Assembly (NCBI RefSeq): GCF_009801115.1
Contig: NZ_VTOL01000006.1
Coordinates: 1 to 64,000 of the forward strand
Length of the DNA stretch: 64,000 nucleotides
Direction: 5' to 3'
From: Dyadobacter sp. 3J3
Lineage (GTDB): Bacteria; Bacteroidota; Bacteroidia; Cytophagales; Spirosomataceae
The position numbers were made by a program, and so were the translations under genes. Positions 25,906-35,894 of the stretch are shown here, piece after piece (position 1 is the first letter of the stretch; each line of letters begins with the position of its first letter). The notes beneath the pieces are model-generated. The model was not told the origin of the DNA, did not search any database, and saw only the letters and a list, made by a program, of their open reading frames with translations.

Positions 25906-28900
25906 ATGAATCACAACTCTTTTATCCAAAAGAGGCGGGGACTATCGTATATAGGCGACAGGTATGCCCGCTTCCTACCAACCAGAACTATTTTGGTTAT
26001 GAAACTGATCTTTATTTTTTCGCTGGCTTTTTGTTTGCAGGTAAGCGCCAGCAGCTCTGCACAGAAAATTACGCTTGTGGCGCAAAACGCTTCTTTGGAA
26101 AAAGTGCTTAAAGACATTCAAAGACAAAGTGGCTATTCATTTTGGTATAAAACCGAATTGATGCAGAAATCTGAAAAGGTAACAATTGCCATCAAAGACA
26201 GCAATCTGGAAGATGCTCTGGCGAAATGTTTGAAAAACCAACCATTTGAATATGCTATTGTAGATCAGACGGTTGTATTACAGGCCAAAAAGACAATAAA
26301 AAATGTAGTACCGGTAAAACAGATTCTGGAAATAATTAAAGGCCAGGTACTGGGTTCTGATGGTAAGCCGCTTATTGGGGTTACTGTTATTGTGAAAGCC
26401 AGTAAGCTGGGTACTACCACAGATACAGAAGGTAATTTTACGGTGAACGCAGCAGATACCGATGTTCTGGTTTTCTCCTACATTGGTTTTAATACCAAAG
26501 AAGTCCTGGTTGGAAAACAGAGCAATATGTCTGTTTCTATGACTGAAAGTAATACGACTTTGAACGAAGTGGCTGTTGTTGGTTACGGCCAGCAATCGCG
26601 TAAAAACTTGTCCAGCGCTGTAAGTACGATTAAAACAGAAGAACTTAACAAAGGTGCAATTACAGATGTTGGTCAGCTTTTGCAGGGAAAAGTTCCTGGA
26701 TTAAATATCACAGCCAGCGGCGATCCAAACAAACCGTCTGCGGTAGTAATGCGAGGTGCGTCAACAATTAATAGTGCACAAGGTCCATTTTATGTAATAG
26801 ACGGTGTGCCGGGAGCGGATATTTCTACAATTGCACCGGACGATATTGCTTCGATTGATGTTTTGAAAGATGCCGCAGCGACAGCTATATATGGAAACAG
26901 AGCGGCGAATGGGGTGATTATGGTTACCACAAAAAAAGGTAAACCTGGGCAATCTCAAATTTCGTACAACTCATACATCGGCATTGAAAAAGTTTCCAAC
27001 AAACTGGACATGATGAGTGCAGGTGAATTGAGAGCTTTTTTAGATAAAAATGGGATCGGATTTGCTCCTGCGGATGACAAAGGTGCAAGTACCGATTGGC
27101 AGTCAGCCATTCAGAAGAAAACGGCGATTTCTACAAATCATAACCTTTCGTTCAATGGCGGAACCGAGCACACGACATATAGTGCCAGTTTAAACTTTGT
27201 GAAAAAGGAAGGTATTTTGCTTAATAGTTCATTGCAGAGAATAATTGGACGCCTTGGTATTGAACAATTGGCATTGAAGGATAAATTGAAATTTGGGATT
27301 TCTGTTACAAATTCAAATAGTAATGCCGACGATATTCCGTACAGAAATACAGTATTGCTTCAATCGGCGTTGTATTTGCCGGTATCGCCAATTAAGAATG
27401 CAGACGGCACTTATTTTGAAAATTTCCAGCATACCAACTATTATAATCCGGTTGCGATGTTGAATAATAGTGAGATGAACACGAAAACCAATAATCTTGT
27501 AGGTAGTTTTAAAACCCAGCTTGAACTTCCGTTTGGTTTAACTTACAATTTGAATCTTTCGTACCTGAATTCAAATACATTGCAGGGTTCGTATTACAAC
27601 AAATATTTTACGACCAATTACAACAATATGTACGATAATCCGGATCCGGGTGTAGGATTTCACGGCGTGCAGGTATTTGGTAAGAATGGTCAGGCGAGCA
27701 GAAGTTCATACCAGAATTCAAACAAGATTTTAGAGACTTATTTGACCTGGAATAAAGAATTTGGTGACCACTCGATCAATGCGGTCGTTGGATATTCATG
27801 GCAGAATAATAAAATTGGACAGGGATTTCAGGTGACAACCAGTAACTTACCAGTAGATAATATTAGCTATAATAACCTTGCGCTGAGTAATCCTTATGGT
27901 ATTTCCGGCTATCAGATTAATTTGGGGCCTGATGGAGTGTATCAGGAAACACAGCTTATATCTGATTTTGCAAGATTTAATTATAACTACAAAAGTAAAT
28001 ATCTCTTACAGGGATCGATCAGAAGAGATGGTAGTTCTGTTTTTGGTCAAAACAATCAATGGGGCTATTTTCCTTCTGTGGGAGCGGCCTGGAGAATCAG
28101 TCAGGAGAATTTTATGGAAAGCCAGACTTTATTCTCTGATTTGAAACTTCGGGCTAGTTATGGTGTGACTGGAAATGCAACGGGTTTCAATGCATATACC
28201 TCTAAATTTATATCGGGTAGCCTTGGTACTTACTACTATAATGGTTCACTGACAGGTGCTTATGGGCCGACCAAATCTGAAAATCCGAATTTGAAGTGGG
28301 AGAAAACAGCCACAGCTAACTTAGGTGTCGACTTTTCTATTCTGGGAAATAAAGTGAGCGGATCGTTGGAATTATATGACAAAAACACAACGGGAATGAT
28401 CTATTCTTACACGGTTGATCCAATTCTTGTTCCTTCCGGTACGATCGTTGCCAACGGAGGAAGTGTAAATAATAAGGGTATCGAATTCAATGTAACGGCA
28501 AAACTGATTTCCAAAAGTAATTTTGACTGGACATCAAGTGTGAACCTTGCACACAATAAAAACGTCATCACCAGCTTATCAAATCCATTATTTGCCGGAG
28601 GAGATTCGGTTCTTCTTTCTCGCCCGGAAGGTGGTGGACAGTCCGGCCGATCTTTACAGATTTTGAAGTCCGGTAAGCCTCTTGGTCAGTTTTTCTCTTT
28701 TCAATATGCAGGGAAAAATGATAATGGTGTATCGCAATTTCTGGCAGGAGATGGTAGTTTGACAACTGCACCCATCGTTGGAAAAGATTATCACTATTTG
28801 GGAAGCTCACAGCCTAAATTACTTATGGGCTGGAATAACAACTTCAAATACAAGAATTTAGACTTGAATATTTTTGTCAGAGGAGCATTTGGTAATAAAA

Positions 28901-29262
28901 TATTCAATGCAACACGCGCCGATTTATTCAGGCCAAATACGGCTCAATATTCTAATATCCTGAGAGATGCCGGAAACGAATCGGTGAAAGATATCAATGC
29001 CTATTTTTATTCATCCCGCTTTTTGGAAAACGGAAGTTTTGTAAGATTGGACAATGCTACCTTGGGATATAACTTCAAAAATCTGGGCTCGTTCGTTAAA
29101 AATCTACGGATTTATACTTCGGTTAACAACCTCTTTGTAATAACGAAATACACAGGCGTTGATCCGGAAGTAAATCAGGGCGGTATAGCTCCGGGTGTGG
29201 ATTATAATAACTTCTATCCAAAGACCCGTACATTTTTATTTGGGGTGAATATTTCAATCTAA
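25906..29262 (+). CDS. SusC/RagA TonB-linked outer membrane transporter
   Basis: 1118 residues. A signal segment is followed by an STN signalling domain (about 50-115, 'ASLEKVLKDIQRQSGYSFWY'), a carboxypeptidase-regulatory-like domain (about 145-220, 'GQVLGSDGKPLIGVTVIVK'), a TonB plug (about 225-340, 'IDGVPGADISTI', 'LKDAAATAIYGNRAANGVI') and a beta-barrel ending in 'TFLFGVNISI'. With SusD it imports oligosaccharides in TonB-dependent fashion. The STN domain links it to the FecR/sigma pair upstream. Its start is about 180 bp after the FecR stop; the upstream ATG frame at 25845 is a shadow. Confidence 0.95.
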   Translation: MNHNSFIQKRRGLSYIGDRYARFLPTRTILVMKLIFIFSLAFCLQVSASSSAQKITLVAQNASLEKVLKDIQRQSGYSFWYKTELMQKSEKVTIAIKDSNLEDALAKCLKNQPFEYAIVDQTVVLQAKKTIKNVVPVKQILEIIKGQVLGSDGKPLIGVTVIVKASKLGTTTDTEGNFTVNAADTDVLVFSYIGFNTKEVLVGKQSNMSVSMTESNTTLNEVAVVGYGQQSRKNLSSAVSTIKTEELNKGAITDVGQLLQGKVPGLNITASGDPNKPSAVVMRGASTINSAQGPFYVIDGVPGADISTIAPDDIASIDVLKDAAATAIYGNRAANGVIMVTTKKGKPGQSQISYNSYIGIEKVSNKLDMMSAGELRAFLDKNGIGFAPADDKGASTDWQSAIQKKTAISTNHNLSFNGGTEHTTYSASLNFVKKEGILLNSSLQRIIGRLGIEQLALKDKLKFGISVTNSNSNADDIPYRNTVLLQSALYLPVSPIKNADGTYFENFQHTNYYNPVAMLNNSEMNTKTNNLVGSFKTQLELPFGLTYNLNLSYLNSNTLQGSYYNKYFTTNYNNMYDNPDPGVGFHGVQVFGKNGQASRSSYQNSNKILETYLTWNKEFGDHSINAVVGYSWQNNKIGQGFQVTTSNLPVDNISYNNLALSNPYGISGYQINLGPDGVYQETQLISDFARFNYNYKSKYLLQGSIRRDGSSVFGQNNQWGYFPSVGAAWRISQENFMESQTLFSDLKLRASYGVTGNATGFNAYTSKFISGSLGTYYYNGSLTGAYGPTKSENPNLKWEKTATANLGVDFSILGNKVSGSLELYDKNTTGMIYSYTVDPILVPSGTIVANGGSVNNKGIEFNVTAKLISKSNFDWTSSVNLAHNKNVITSLSNPLFAGGDSVLLSRPEGGGQSGRSLQILKSGKPLGQFFSFQYAGKNDNGVSQFLAGDGSLTTAPIVGKDYHYLGSSQPKLLMGWNNNFKYKNLDLNIFVRGAFGNKIFNATRADLFRPNTAQYSNILRDAGNESVKDINAYFYSSRFLENGSFVRLDNATLGYNFKNLGSFVKNLRIYTSVNNLFVITKYTGVDPEVNQGGIAPGVDYNNFYPKTRTFLFGVNISI

Positions 29263-29278
29263 TTTTAAAATTTGAATC

Positions 29279-30895
29279 ATGAAAAGATCATACATAAATG
29301 TACTTTTTTCAGTGTTAATAGCCTCCGTCATGGTTTCGTGCCACGACCTGGATGTGCCCGTAACCACTGAGTTGACAACGGATGTATTTCCTACGACAAC
29401 AGAACAATTTATTTCGGCATCCGGTCCTGCCTATGTAGCTTTGAGAGGTAACTTTGGAGCAGAATATTTTCAGCAGCAGTCATATACAACGGACGAAGGT
29501 ATCATGCCTGCCCGTGGTGGAAACTGGTACGATGGTGGACAAAATCAGACATTTCACTACCACAACTGGACCGTTGATAATACTTATATCAATGGAAACT
29601 GGACTTGGTTGTCGACCATCATTGGCGTCTCAAATCAGACGATTTCAATTTTACAGGCAAAAATGCCGGAAGGTCCGGATAAGCAGACTGGTCTGTCCGA
29701 GATGAGAATGGTGAGAGCTTTTTCTTATTTCATGATGATGGATAATTTTGGAAACGTGCCTATCGATACCTTGTACGGTGATTTTACACCGCGGACCAAT
29801 GCGTCCCGGGTTGAAGTATTCAATTTTATTGAAAAGGAAATAAAAAATGCAATTCCTAATCTAAGTGATGTTTCGGGAGTTGCGACTTATGGCCGTGCCA
29901 ATAAATGGACAGCCTATGCGCTACTTGCGAAAATGTATCTGAATGCTGAGTACTATACCGGCACGAAACGTTACGATGATTGTATTGCAGCCTGCGACAA
30001 AATAAGGGCTTCGGGTTTGTATGCGCTGGAACCAAAAAGCAGTTATCTTAAAATGTTTTATCCAACGAATGGCCCTCAGATGAAGGAATTTATTTTCGCC
30101 ATTCCGTATGATCCTGCTACTACCAATACATTTCCGTTTAGATCTGTAAATAACAGATCCCGATATGATGTTCCGAGAAGTGAAGTTAAAAAGTTCAGTC
30201 TGCCTTTCACGCCTGCCGGATGTGCAAGTACCCTGCCCGAATACTATGCTTACTTTAATGATAAAGCAGATGTTAGAAACGGACAATGGTTGACGGGCCT
30301 GCAATTCATGAGCGACGGTGTTACCCCGGTAAATGTTACAACGACCAATATTGGTTACGATCAGTTTTACAAAGGTGATGCTCCTTCTGCGGCATATACT
30401 TATCAGGTAAACCTGACGCCAGATGTAACGCTGAGACAAAATGTATCTGCATTTGATGCCGGAAATGATGAAATCGCCTGGCACATGGGGTATCGCAACA
30501 TCAAGTTTTTCCCGGATGCTACTTCTTTAAACAGAAATCAAAACAACGATATTCCGATTTTCCGCTATTCGGATATCGTTTTGATGAAGGCGGAAGCAAT
30601 TCTTAGAGGCGGAGCAGCAACATTGGGAGATTCTCCTTTGACGCTTGTTAATCAGCTTAGGGCAGAAAGAACAACCGCTGCGCCATTGGCCAGCGTTGAT
30701 CTTGAATATTTGTACGCGGAAAGAACCCGTGAATTTGCATGGGAGGGATGGCATAGAAATGATATGATCCGTTTCGGGAAATATGAAGGGAAATGGGGTT
30801 TTAAAACGGATACTGATATTAATCACCGTATTTTCCCAATTCCGAGAGTCGCTTTACAGCTGAATCCTACATTGAAACAAAATCCTGGTTATTAA
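29279..30895 (+). CDS. SusD/RagB outer-membrane glycan-binding lipoprotein
   Basis: 538 residues. The signal peptide ends in lipobox VMVSC, giving Cys20 as lipidation site. SusD-like N-terminal and C-terminal helical TPR regions are apparent; the C-terminal 'YLYAERTREFAWEGWHRND' motif is typical of the RagB/SusD family, as is the ending 'FPIPRVALQLNPTLKQNPGY'. It lies 16 bp behind susC, so they are cotranscribed. It caps the SusC barrel on the cell surface and binds the substrate glycan. Confidence 0.94.
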   Translation: MKRSYINVLFSVLIASVMVSCHDLDVPVTTELTTDVFPTTTEQFISASGPAYVALRGNFGAEYFQQQSYTTDEGIMPARGGNWYDGGQNQTFHYHNWTVDNTYINGNWTWLSTIIGVSNQTISILQAKMPEGPDKQTGLSEMRMVRAFSYFMMMDNFGNVPIDTLYGDFTPRTNASRVEVFNFIEKEIKNAIPNLSDVSGVATYGRANKWTAYALLAKMYLNAEYYTGTKRYDDCIAACDKIRASGLYALEPKSSYLKMFYPTNGPQMKEFIFAIPYDPATTNTFPFRSVNNRSRYDVPRSEVKKFSLPFTPAGCASTLPEYYAYFNDKADVRNGQWLTGLQFMSDGVTPVNVTTTNIGYDQFYKGDAPSAAYTYQVNLTPDVTLRQNVSAFDAGNDEIAWHMGYRNIKFFPDATSLNRNQNNDIPIFRYSDIVLMKAEAILRGGAATLGDSPLTLVNQLRAERTTAAPLASVDLEYLYAERTREFAWEGWHRNDMIRFGKYEGKWGFKTDTDINHRIFPIPRVALQLNPTLKQNPGY

Positions 30896-30896
30896 G

Positions 30897-30937
30897 AAAA
30901 TATACTCCGTAGCTAAAAAGTTACGGAGTATATTTTT
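30897..30937 (+). terminator. Intrinsic terminator after susD
   Basis: An 18-bp stem with one wobble pair (AAAATATACTCCGTAGCT / AGTTACGGAGTATATTTT) and a 4-base loop starts two bases after the susD stop and ends in T5. It should separate susCD transcription from the downstream glycosidase gene. Confidence 0.85.
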
Positions 30938-31028
30938 ATCCCGATTAATTCTGTGAAACGCTTTTGAAGAATAGAAGCTATATCCTTGCATCTTCCCGTT
31001 TCGAACACTTTTCTACAATAAACTACAA

Positions 31029-33290
31029 ATGAATATCATCCGAAAAGGTTGTTTTTCTCTTCATTTTTTGAAGAGAGTTAACCGGCTTTGTCTGGTCATG
31101 TGCCTTCTGTTATCGGCACAAATAGTTAAAGCGCAAAATATTGTAAATTCAGGTAAGTCGCTCATTGGGAGAGTTATTCCCTTACATGCATCTAATTTTG
31201 AAGTGGAGGAATTGATTTCCAAATCTGGCAAAGACGAGTTTGAAATTGAAAGTAAAAATGGAAAAATCGTATTGCGTGGATCAAGTGGTGTAGCGGTGGC
31301 TTCTGCTTTATATCATTATCTGACAGAATATGCACACTGCCAAATTACCTGGAACGGTACCAATTTAAATCTACCAAAAAAACTGCCCGAAGTTGCAGGG
31401 AAAATCAAAAAAGCAACTGTCTACAATTACCGCTATAACCTGAATTATTGCACATTCAATTATAGCATGAGTTGGTGGGATTGGGAAAGATGGCAAAAGG
31501 AAATTGACTGGATGGCTTTACACGGAATTAATATGCCGCTGGCCATTACAGGCGAAGAATATACCTGGCTGGAAGTTTACAAAGACATGGGTTTTACAGA
31601 AACTGATCTGAAAGATTTTTTCAGTGGTCCAGCTTATTTTGGCTGGTTTTGGATGGGTAATCTGGATGGTTGGGGTGGACCTTTGCCTCTGAAATGGATG
31701 GAAAGCCATAAAACTTTGCAACAGCAAATTGTAAAACGAGAACGTGAACTGGGAATGAAACCGGTATTACCGGCTTTTACAGGACATGTTCCGGCAGCTT
31801 TTAAAAAGAAATTTCCGAATGCTCAGCTCAAAGCTACCAACTGGACAAATGGCTTTGGTGATACATATATCCTGGATTCACAGGATCCGCTTTTTGCTGA
31901 AATCGGAAAGAAGTTTCTCGCCAAACAGACAGACTTGTATGGTACTGATCATCTTTATTCTGCCGATACTTTTAATGAAAACGAACCGCCAACGGATGAT
32001 CCTGAATATCTTTCAAAACTGAGTGAAAGAATTTACGATGGAATGAAACAGGCCGATCCGGAAGCTGTTTGGGTCATGCAGGGCTGGCTTTTTTACAGCG
32101 ACAGGAAATTCTGGAAAGCGCCGCAAATTGAGGCCTTGCTCAAAGCAGTTCCGGATGATAAAATGATACTGCTGGATCTGGCAGCAGAAATTGAGCCGGT
32201 TTGGAAAAGAACAGGTGCATTTTATGGCAAACCCTGGATTTGGAATATGCTCAATAATTTTGGTGGAAATGTCAATTTATTTGGCCGGATGGAAGGCGTA
32301 GCCAGCGGACCATCTGAGGCCTGGAACAGTCCGGACAAAAAAAGACTGGAAGGTATCGGTCTTACCATGGAGGCCATTGAACAAAATCCTGCCATTTATG
32401 AGCTGATGATGGAGCATACCTGGCAGACTGCGCCTATTGAATTGAACAGCTGGTTGAAAAAATATGCAAGAAACAGGTATGGAAAAGACGATTCTGATCT
32501 GACAGAAGCCTGGCAGATTTTGAGAAAAACGGTTTATAACGGAAAAGATATCCGCGACGGTGCAGAATCAATTATTACCGGCAGGCCAACGCTGGATTCA
32601 ACGACAATATGGACGAGGACAAAACTGAATTACCTGCCAGATGACCTTCTGCCAGCTTGGGATCTTTTTATCAAATCAGCTAAAAACGGAACAAAGGCAG
32701 ATGGTTTTCAATATGATATTACGGATATTTCCCGGCAGGTATTGGCCAATTATGCACTTGTCGTCCAAAAAAACTGGGTGATCGCTTTTAAAAATAATGA
32801 CAAAGTCGCTTTTCAAAAATACAGTCAGCAGTTTCTGGAACTGATCTCGGATATGGATAGGCTGCTCGCGACCAGAAAGGATTTTTTGCTGGGGCCATGG
32901 ATTTCTGATGCCCGTAAATGGGGGACAAATGCAGAGGAAAAGGCACTTTACGAACAAAATGCAAGAGATCTGATCACGCTCTGGGGTGATGCAAACAGTC
33001 CATTACATGAATATTCGAACCGTCAATGGAGCGGGTTGCTTAATGATTTTTACAAAGTGCGCTGGCAAAAATTCTTTGTCATGTTAAACCAATCTATGGA
33101 AAGTAAAAAGCAGCCGGACTATAAATCTTTTGAAAAAACAATTTCGGAATGGGAGTGGGACTGGGTGAAAACGCAAAAGGATTTTCCGGTAACAGCAAAT
33201 GGAAACAGTATTGAAACTGCTATAAAACTTCATGCAAAATACCGCTCAAAAATGGATGCGGCTTACAGAAATACGCAACGAAAAAACTAA
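31029..33290 (+). CDS. GH89 alpha-N-acetylglucosaminidase (NAGLU-like)
   Basis: 753 residues with a signal peptide (ends IVKAQ). The NAGLU N-terminal domain (about 35-115), the central TIM barrel with 'MSWWDWERWQKEIDWMALHG', 'GPAYFGWFWMGNLDGWGGPL', 'DTFNENEPP' and 'WVMQGWLF', and the helical C-terminal domain are all present at full family length. The catalytic glutamates are expected at NENEPP and in the later 'FGRMEG' region. It should release terminal alpha-linked GlcNAc from glycans in the periplasm. The next gene, a membrane acetyltransferase, starts 3 bp after its stop, so the two are an operon. Confidence 0.93.
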   Translation: MNIIRKGCFSLHFLKRVNRLCLVMCLLLSAQIVKAQNIVNSGKSLIGRVIPLHASNFEVEELISKSGKDEFEIESKNGKIVLRGSSGVAVASALYHYLTEYAHCQITWNGTNLNLPKKLPEVAGKIKKATVYNYRYNLNYCTFNYSMSWWDWERWQKEIDWMALHGINMPLAITGEEYTWLEVYKDMGFTETDLKDFFSGPAYFGWFWMGNLDGWGGPLPLKWMESHKTLQQQIVKRERELGMKPVLPAFTGHVPAAFKKKFPNAQLKATNWTNGFGDTYILDSQDPLFAEIGKKFLAKQTDLYGTDHLYSADTFNENEPPTDDPEYLSKLSERIYDGMKQADPEAVWVMQGWLFYSDRKFWKAPQIEALLKAVPDDKMILLDLAAEIEPVWKRTGAFYGKPWIWNMLNNFGGNVNLFGRMEGVASGPSEAWNSPDKKRLEGIGLTMEAIEQNPAIYELMMEHTWQTAPIELNSWLKKYARNRYGKDDSDLTEAWQILRKTVYNGKDIRDGAESIITGRPTLDSTTIWTRTKLNYLPDDLLPAWDLFIKSAKNGTKADGFQYDITDISRQVLANYALVVQKNWVIAFKNNDKVAFQKYSQQFLELISDMDRLLATRKDFLLGPWISDARKWGTNAEEKALYEQNARDLITLWGDANSPLHEYSNRQWSGLLNDFYKVRWQKFFVMLNQSMESKKQPDYKSFEKTISEWEWDWVKTQKDFPVTANGNSIETAIKLHAKYRSKMDAAYRNTQRKN

Positions 33291-33293
33291 CTA

Positions 33294-34436
33294 ATGAATA
33301 AAAATTCAGGTTCAACGCGCCTCGTTTCTCTGGACGTTTTGCGCGGTTTTGACATGTTCTGGATAATTGGAGGAGAGCATATCATTCATAGTCTGGCAGA
33401 AATAACCGGCTGGCCGGTAATGTTGTGGCTATCCGCGCAGATGCACCATACCGTTTGGAACGGCTGCACTTTTTATGATATGATTTTTCCGCTTTTTCTC
33501 TTTATATCAGGCGTTTCCATGCCCTTTTCTTTTGGTAAAAAACTGGATGTTTCAGGCGTTCAATATGTTTATGAACTTCCGGTTGACGTGAAGAAGCAGC
33601 TGTATAAAACCATGATCAGGCGTACCTTGATTTTGATCTTTTTGGGATTGATTGTTAATGGCCTTTTTAAATTTAACGGTTTTGAGAATACCCGGTTTGC
33701 GAGCGTTCTTGGACGGATTGGTATCGCCTGGTTTTTTGCAGGAATGATTTATCTAAATTTCAATCTAAAAAAACAGATTATCTGGTTTTGTTTCCTTTTG
33801 ATCGGTTACTGGTTGGCAATGGTTTTTATTCCGGTTCCTGGTTTTGGTGCCGGAAATCTGACGATGGAAGGCTCGCTGGAATCTTATATCGACAGGCTTT
33901 TTTTACCTGGTAAATTACATAGTAAAGTGCACGATCCGGAAGGTATTTTATCAACCATTCCAGCCATTGCGACAGGTTTACTGGGAATATTTACAGGTAC
34001 ATTTGTGAAGGAAAAACGCTATGATCCTTTAAAAATGGTGTATTTCCTGCTTTTGGCGGCGGCACTTTTTATCTTACTCGGCCTTGCATGGGATTGTGTG
34101 TTCCCTATTAATAAAAGATTGTGGAGCAGTTCGTTTGTGTTGTTTGTAGGAGGATATAGTATTGCATTTTTTGCACTGTTTTATCTCCTTATTGATGTAC
34201 TCGGCTGGAAAAAATGGACTTCCCCATTTCTTCTGATCGGTATGAATTCCATTGTGATTTATATGGCTGTTGAAGGTGTATTAAATTTTGGGTATACGGC
34301 GGATTTTATTTTCGGTGGATTAATAAATCAGGCCGCAGAGCCATTTCATGTTTTGTTAAAGTCAATCTCAGTAATAATTGTGGAGCTTGTTTTCCTGTAT
34401 TTTCTTTACCGGAACAAATTGTTTTTAAAAGTTTGA
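33294..34436 (+). CDS. HGSNAT-like membrane acyltransferase (DUF5009 type)
   Basis: 380 residues with about 10 transmembrane helices. The N-terminal 'RLVSLDVLRGFDMFWII' and 'MHHTVWNGCTFYDMIFPLF' are signatures of the DUF5009/heparan-alpha-glucosaminide N-acetyltransferase family. His in MHHTVW corresponds to the likely active-site region. In the human pathway the homologue acetylates terminal glucosamine on the outside using cytosolic acetyl-CoA, which lets NAGLU cut. Here it is translationally coupled (3-bp gap) to a GH89 NAGLU, so the same two-step logic is plausible. Substrate not proven. Confidence 0.88.
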   Translation: MNKNSGSTRLVSLDVLRGFDMFWIIGGEHIIHSLAEITGWPVMLWLSAQMHHTVWNGCTFYDMIFPLFLFISGVSMPFSFGKKLDVSGVQYVYELPVDVKKQLYKTMIRRTLILIFLGLIVNGLFKFNGFENTRFASVLGRIGIAWFFAGMIYLNFNLKKQIIWFCFLLIGYWLAMVFIPVPGFGAGNLTMEGSLESYIDRLFLPGKLHSKVHDPEGILSTIPAIATGLLGIFTGTFVKEKRYDPLKMVYFLLLAAALFILLGLAWDCVFPINKRLWSSSFVLFVGGYSIAFFALFYLLIDVLGWKKWTSPFLLIGMNSIVIYMAVEGVLNFGYTADFIFGGLINQAAEPFHVLLKSISVIIVELVFLYFLYRNKLFLKV

Positions 34437-34670
34437 AGAAAACGGATACGGCATTTTTGATTAAAATCTTACATTTTGATTTTTTGCTATTAGGTTTTAT
34501 CCGTCCGGCGTCTTTTTTAGGAGTCGGACAGACTGCCTTGTCTGTTAGCGTTTTTATTAAATGGATGTAAAAAGCGTAATGCTTGTTATCAACTTATTTT
34601 AATTTGTAAAGGGTTGTTCATCGTTTTTGCAATTAACCAATTAGTTTTGTGCAACTGACTTTAAAATTCA

Positions 34671-35579
34671 ATGCTTCCAAAAAAACAAATCACGACAATT
34701 CATAAACATGCTGAGCTGATGCAGTCTTTTTCGTCGGAAACTGATGCGGCGATCGTTGGATTTTCAGTGAATTTGGATGAGAAAATAAAAACGGATGATT
34801 TTATAGAAGGCCATTTCAGGACTGACTATATGGTTATTTGTGTTGTCACGAGCGGTTTTGTTACATTCAGCATCAATCTTAAAAAATATAATCTTATAAC
34901 CAATGGATTGATTTTGGCACCCCCAAATGCATTGAAACAATTGGTTGAAGCAAGTCCCGAAGCAACAGTCTCGATTGTAAGTTTCACCGCTGATTTTTTG
35001 AATAAAATAGCGGTTCCAAATCTTACAGCAGACTTATTTGAATATTTTTCATCGAAATTTTCTCCTTATTGGAACATAGCTGAAAATGATGCAGAAATGG
35101 TACTCAGGCTCATGGGAGATATGCATAACAGAAAAAATGGCTTGAAAGGACATCCTTTTGGGAAGGAATTATTATACACTGTTTTTCAGACATTTCTTTA
35201 TGAGATCGGAGGATTGAGTAAAATTTATGCAGAACCTGTGAATCCATATTTTTCCAGAAAGGAGAATTTGGCTATGGAATTTATGTTACTGGTTCAAAAG
35301 AATTTCAGACATCAAAGAAGTGTAAGCCAGTATGCTGAACAGTTGAATATTACACCAAAATATCTCACGGAAACGATCAAAGAACTTACAGGAAAAAACG
35401 CCGGCGAAATTATTGACAACATTGTTATGCTCGAAGCCAGATTTCTGCTTGGAAATCCATCTTTAAGTATTAGTGAAACAGCAAATTTGCTCAATTTTAA
35501 TGATCAGTCATTTTTTGGTAAGTTTTTCAAAAGACATGAGGGTATTTCTCCTAAGAAGTACCGTAGCACCCTGCAATAG
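34671..35579 (+). CDS. AraC-family transcriptional regulator
   Basis: 302 residues. The N-terminal cupin-like sensing domain is about 20-150. The C-terminal AraC DNA-binding domain is about 205-300, with two helix-turn-helix units: 'YAEQLNITPKYLTETIKEL' and 'ISETANLLNFNDQSFFGKFF', then 'GISPKKYR'. It lies between the glycan locus and the efflux operon on the same strand. AraC genes of this kind often sit beside RND operons they control, and a palindromic site lies at 35761 just upstream of that operon. Control of the glycan genes is less likely because those have their own sigma/FecR pair. Confidence 0.92.
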   Translation: MLPKKQITTIHKHAELMQSFSSETDAAIVGFSVNLDEKIKTDDFIEGHFRTDYMVICVVTSGFVTFSINLKKYNLITNGLILAPPNALKQLVEASPEATVSIVSFTADFLNKIAVPNLTADLFEYFSSKFSPYWNIAENDAEMVLRLMGDMHNRKNGLKGHPFGKELLYTVFQTFLYEIGGLSKIYAEPVNPYFSRKENLAMEFMLLVQKNFRHQRSVSQYAEQLNITPKYLTETIKELTGKNAGEIIDNIVMLEARFLLGNPSLSISETANLLNFNDQSFFGKFFKRHEGISPKKYRSTLQ

Positions 35580-35760
35580 TCCGATTAAATGGGCGACAAT
35601 TTTACCAAATGTATAGAAAGTGGGTTTAGGTAAACAGGTCGACTTATTTGTACTTCAACAAGAAATAAATAGTTGTTAATTTACTTTCTGAATACTTAAT
35701 CATGTTTCTTTGGTTTTTTTTAAAGATTTTTCTTTTCATATCATTATCCAAAATATGAAA

Positions 35761-35800
35761 ATAACGTAATCGTTATCTATCCTCCCCAATATATGATAAC
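35761..35800. promoter_or_regulatory. Palindromic operator-like cluster upstream of the RND operon
   Basis: ATAACGTAATCGTTAT (35761-35776) is a perfect 6-4-6 palindrome. A further GATAAC half-site at 35795-35800 pairs with GTTATC at 35772-35777. Located about 100 bp before the efflux adaptor start, inside a 315-bp gap (35580-35894) with no gene. Confidence 0.4.
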
Positions 35801-35894
35801 CGACTTTTAGACCAATCAAACCGATCTTCGAACCTTTTATGTAAACGCTGCTGCGTCCAATTTTGCAAACCCAACTTTATAGTTATTCCAAAGT

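Noticed and set aside
29921..30484. 187-aa minus-strand ORF
   Set aside because: Antisense to susD with no domain; the sense protein is well supported.
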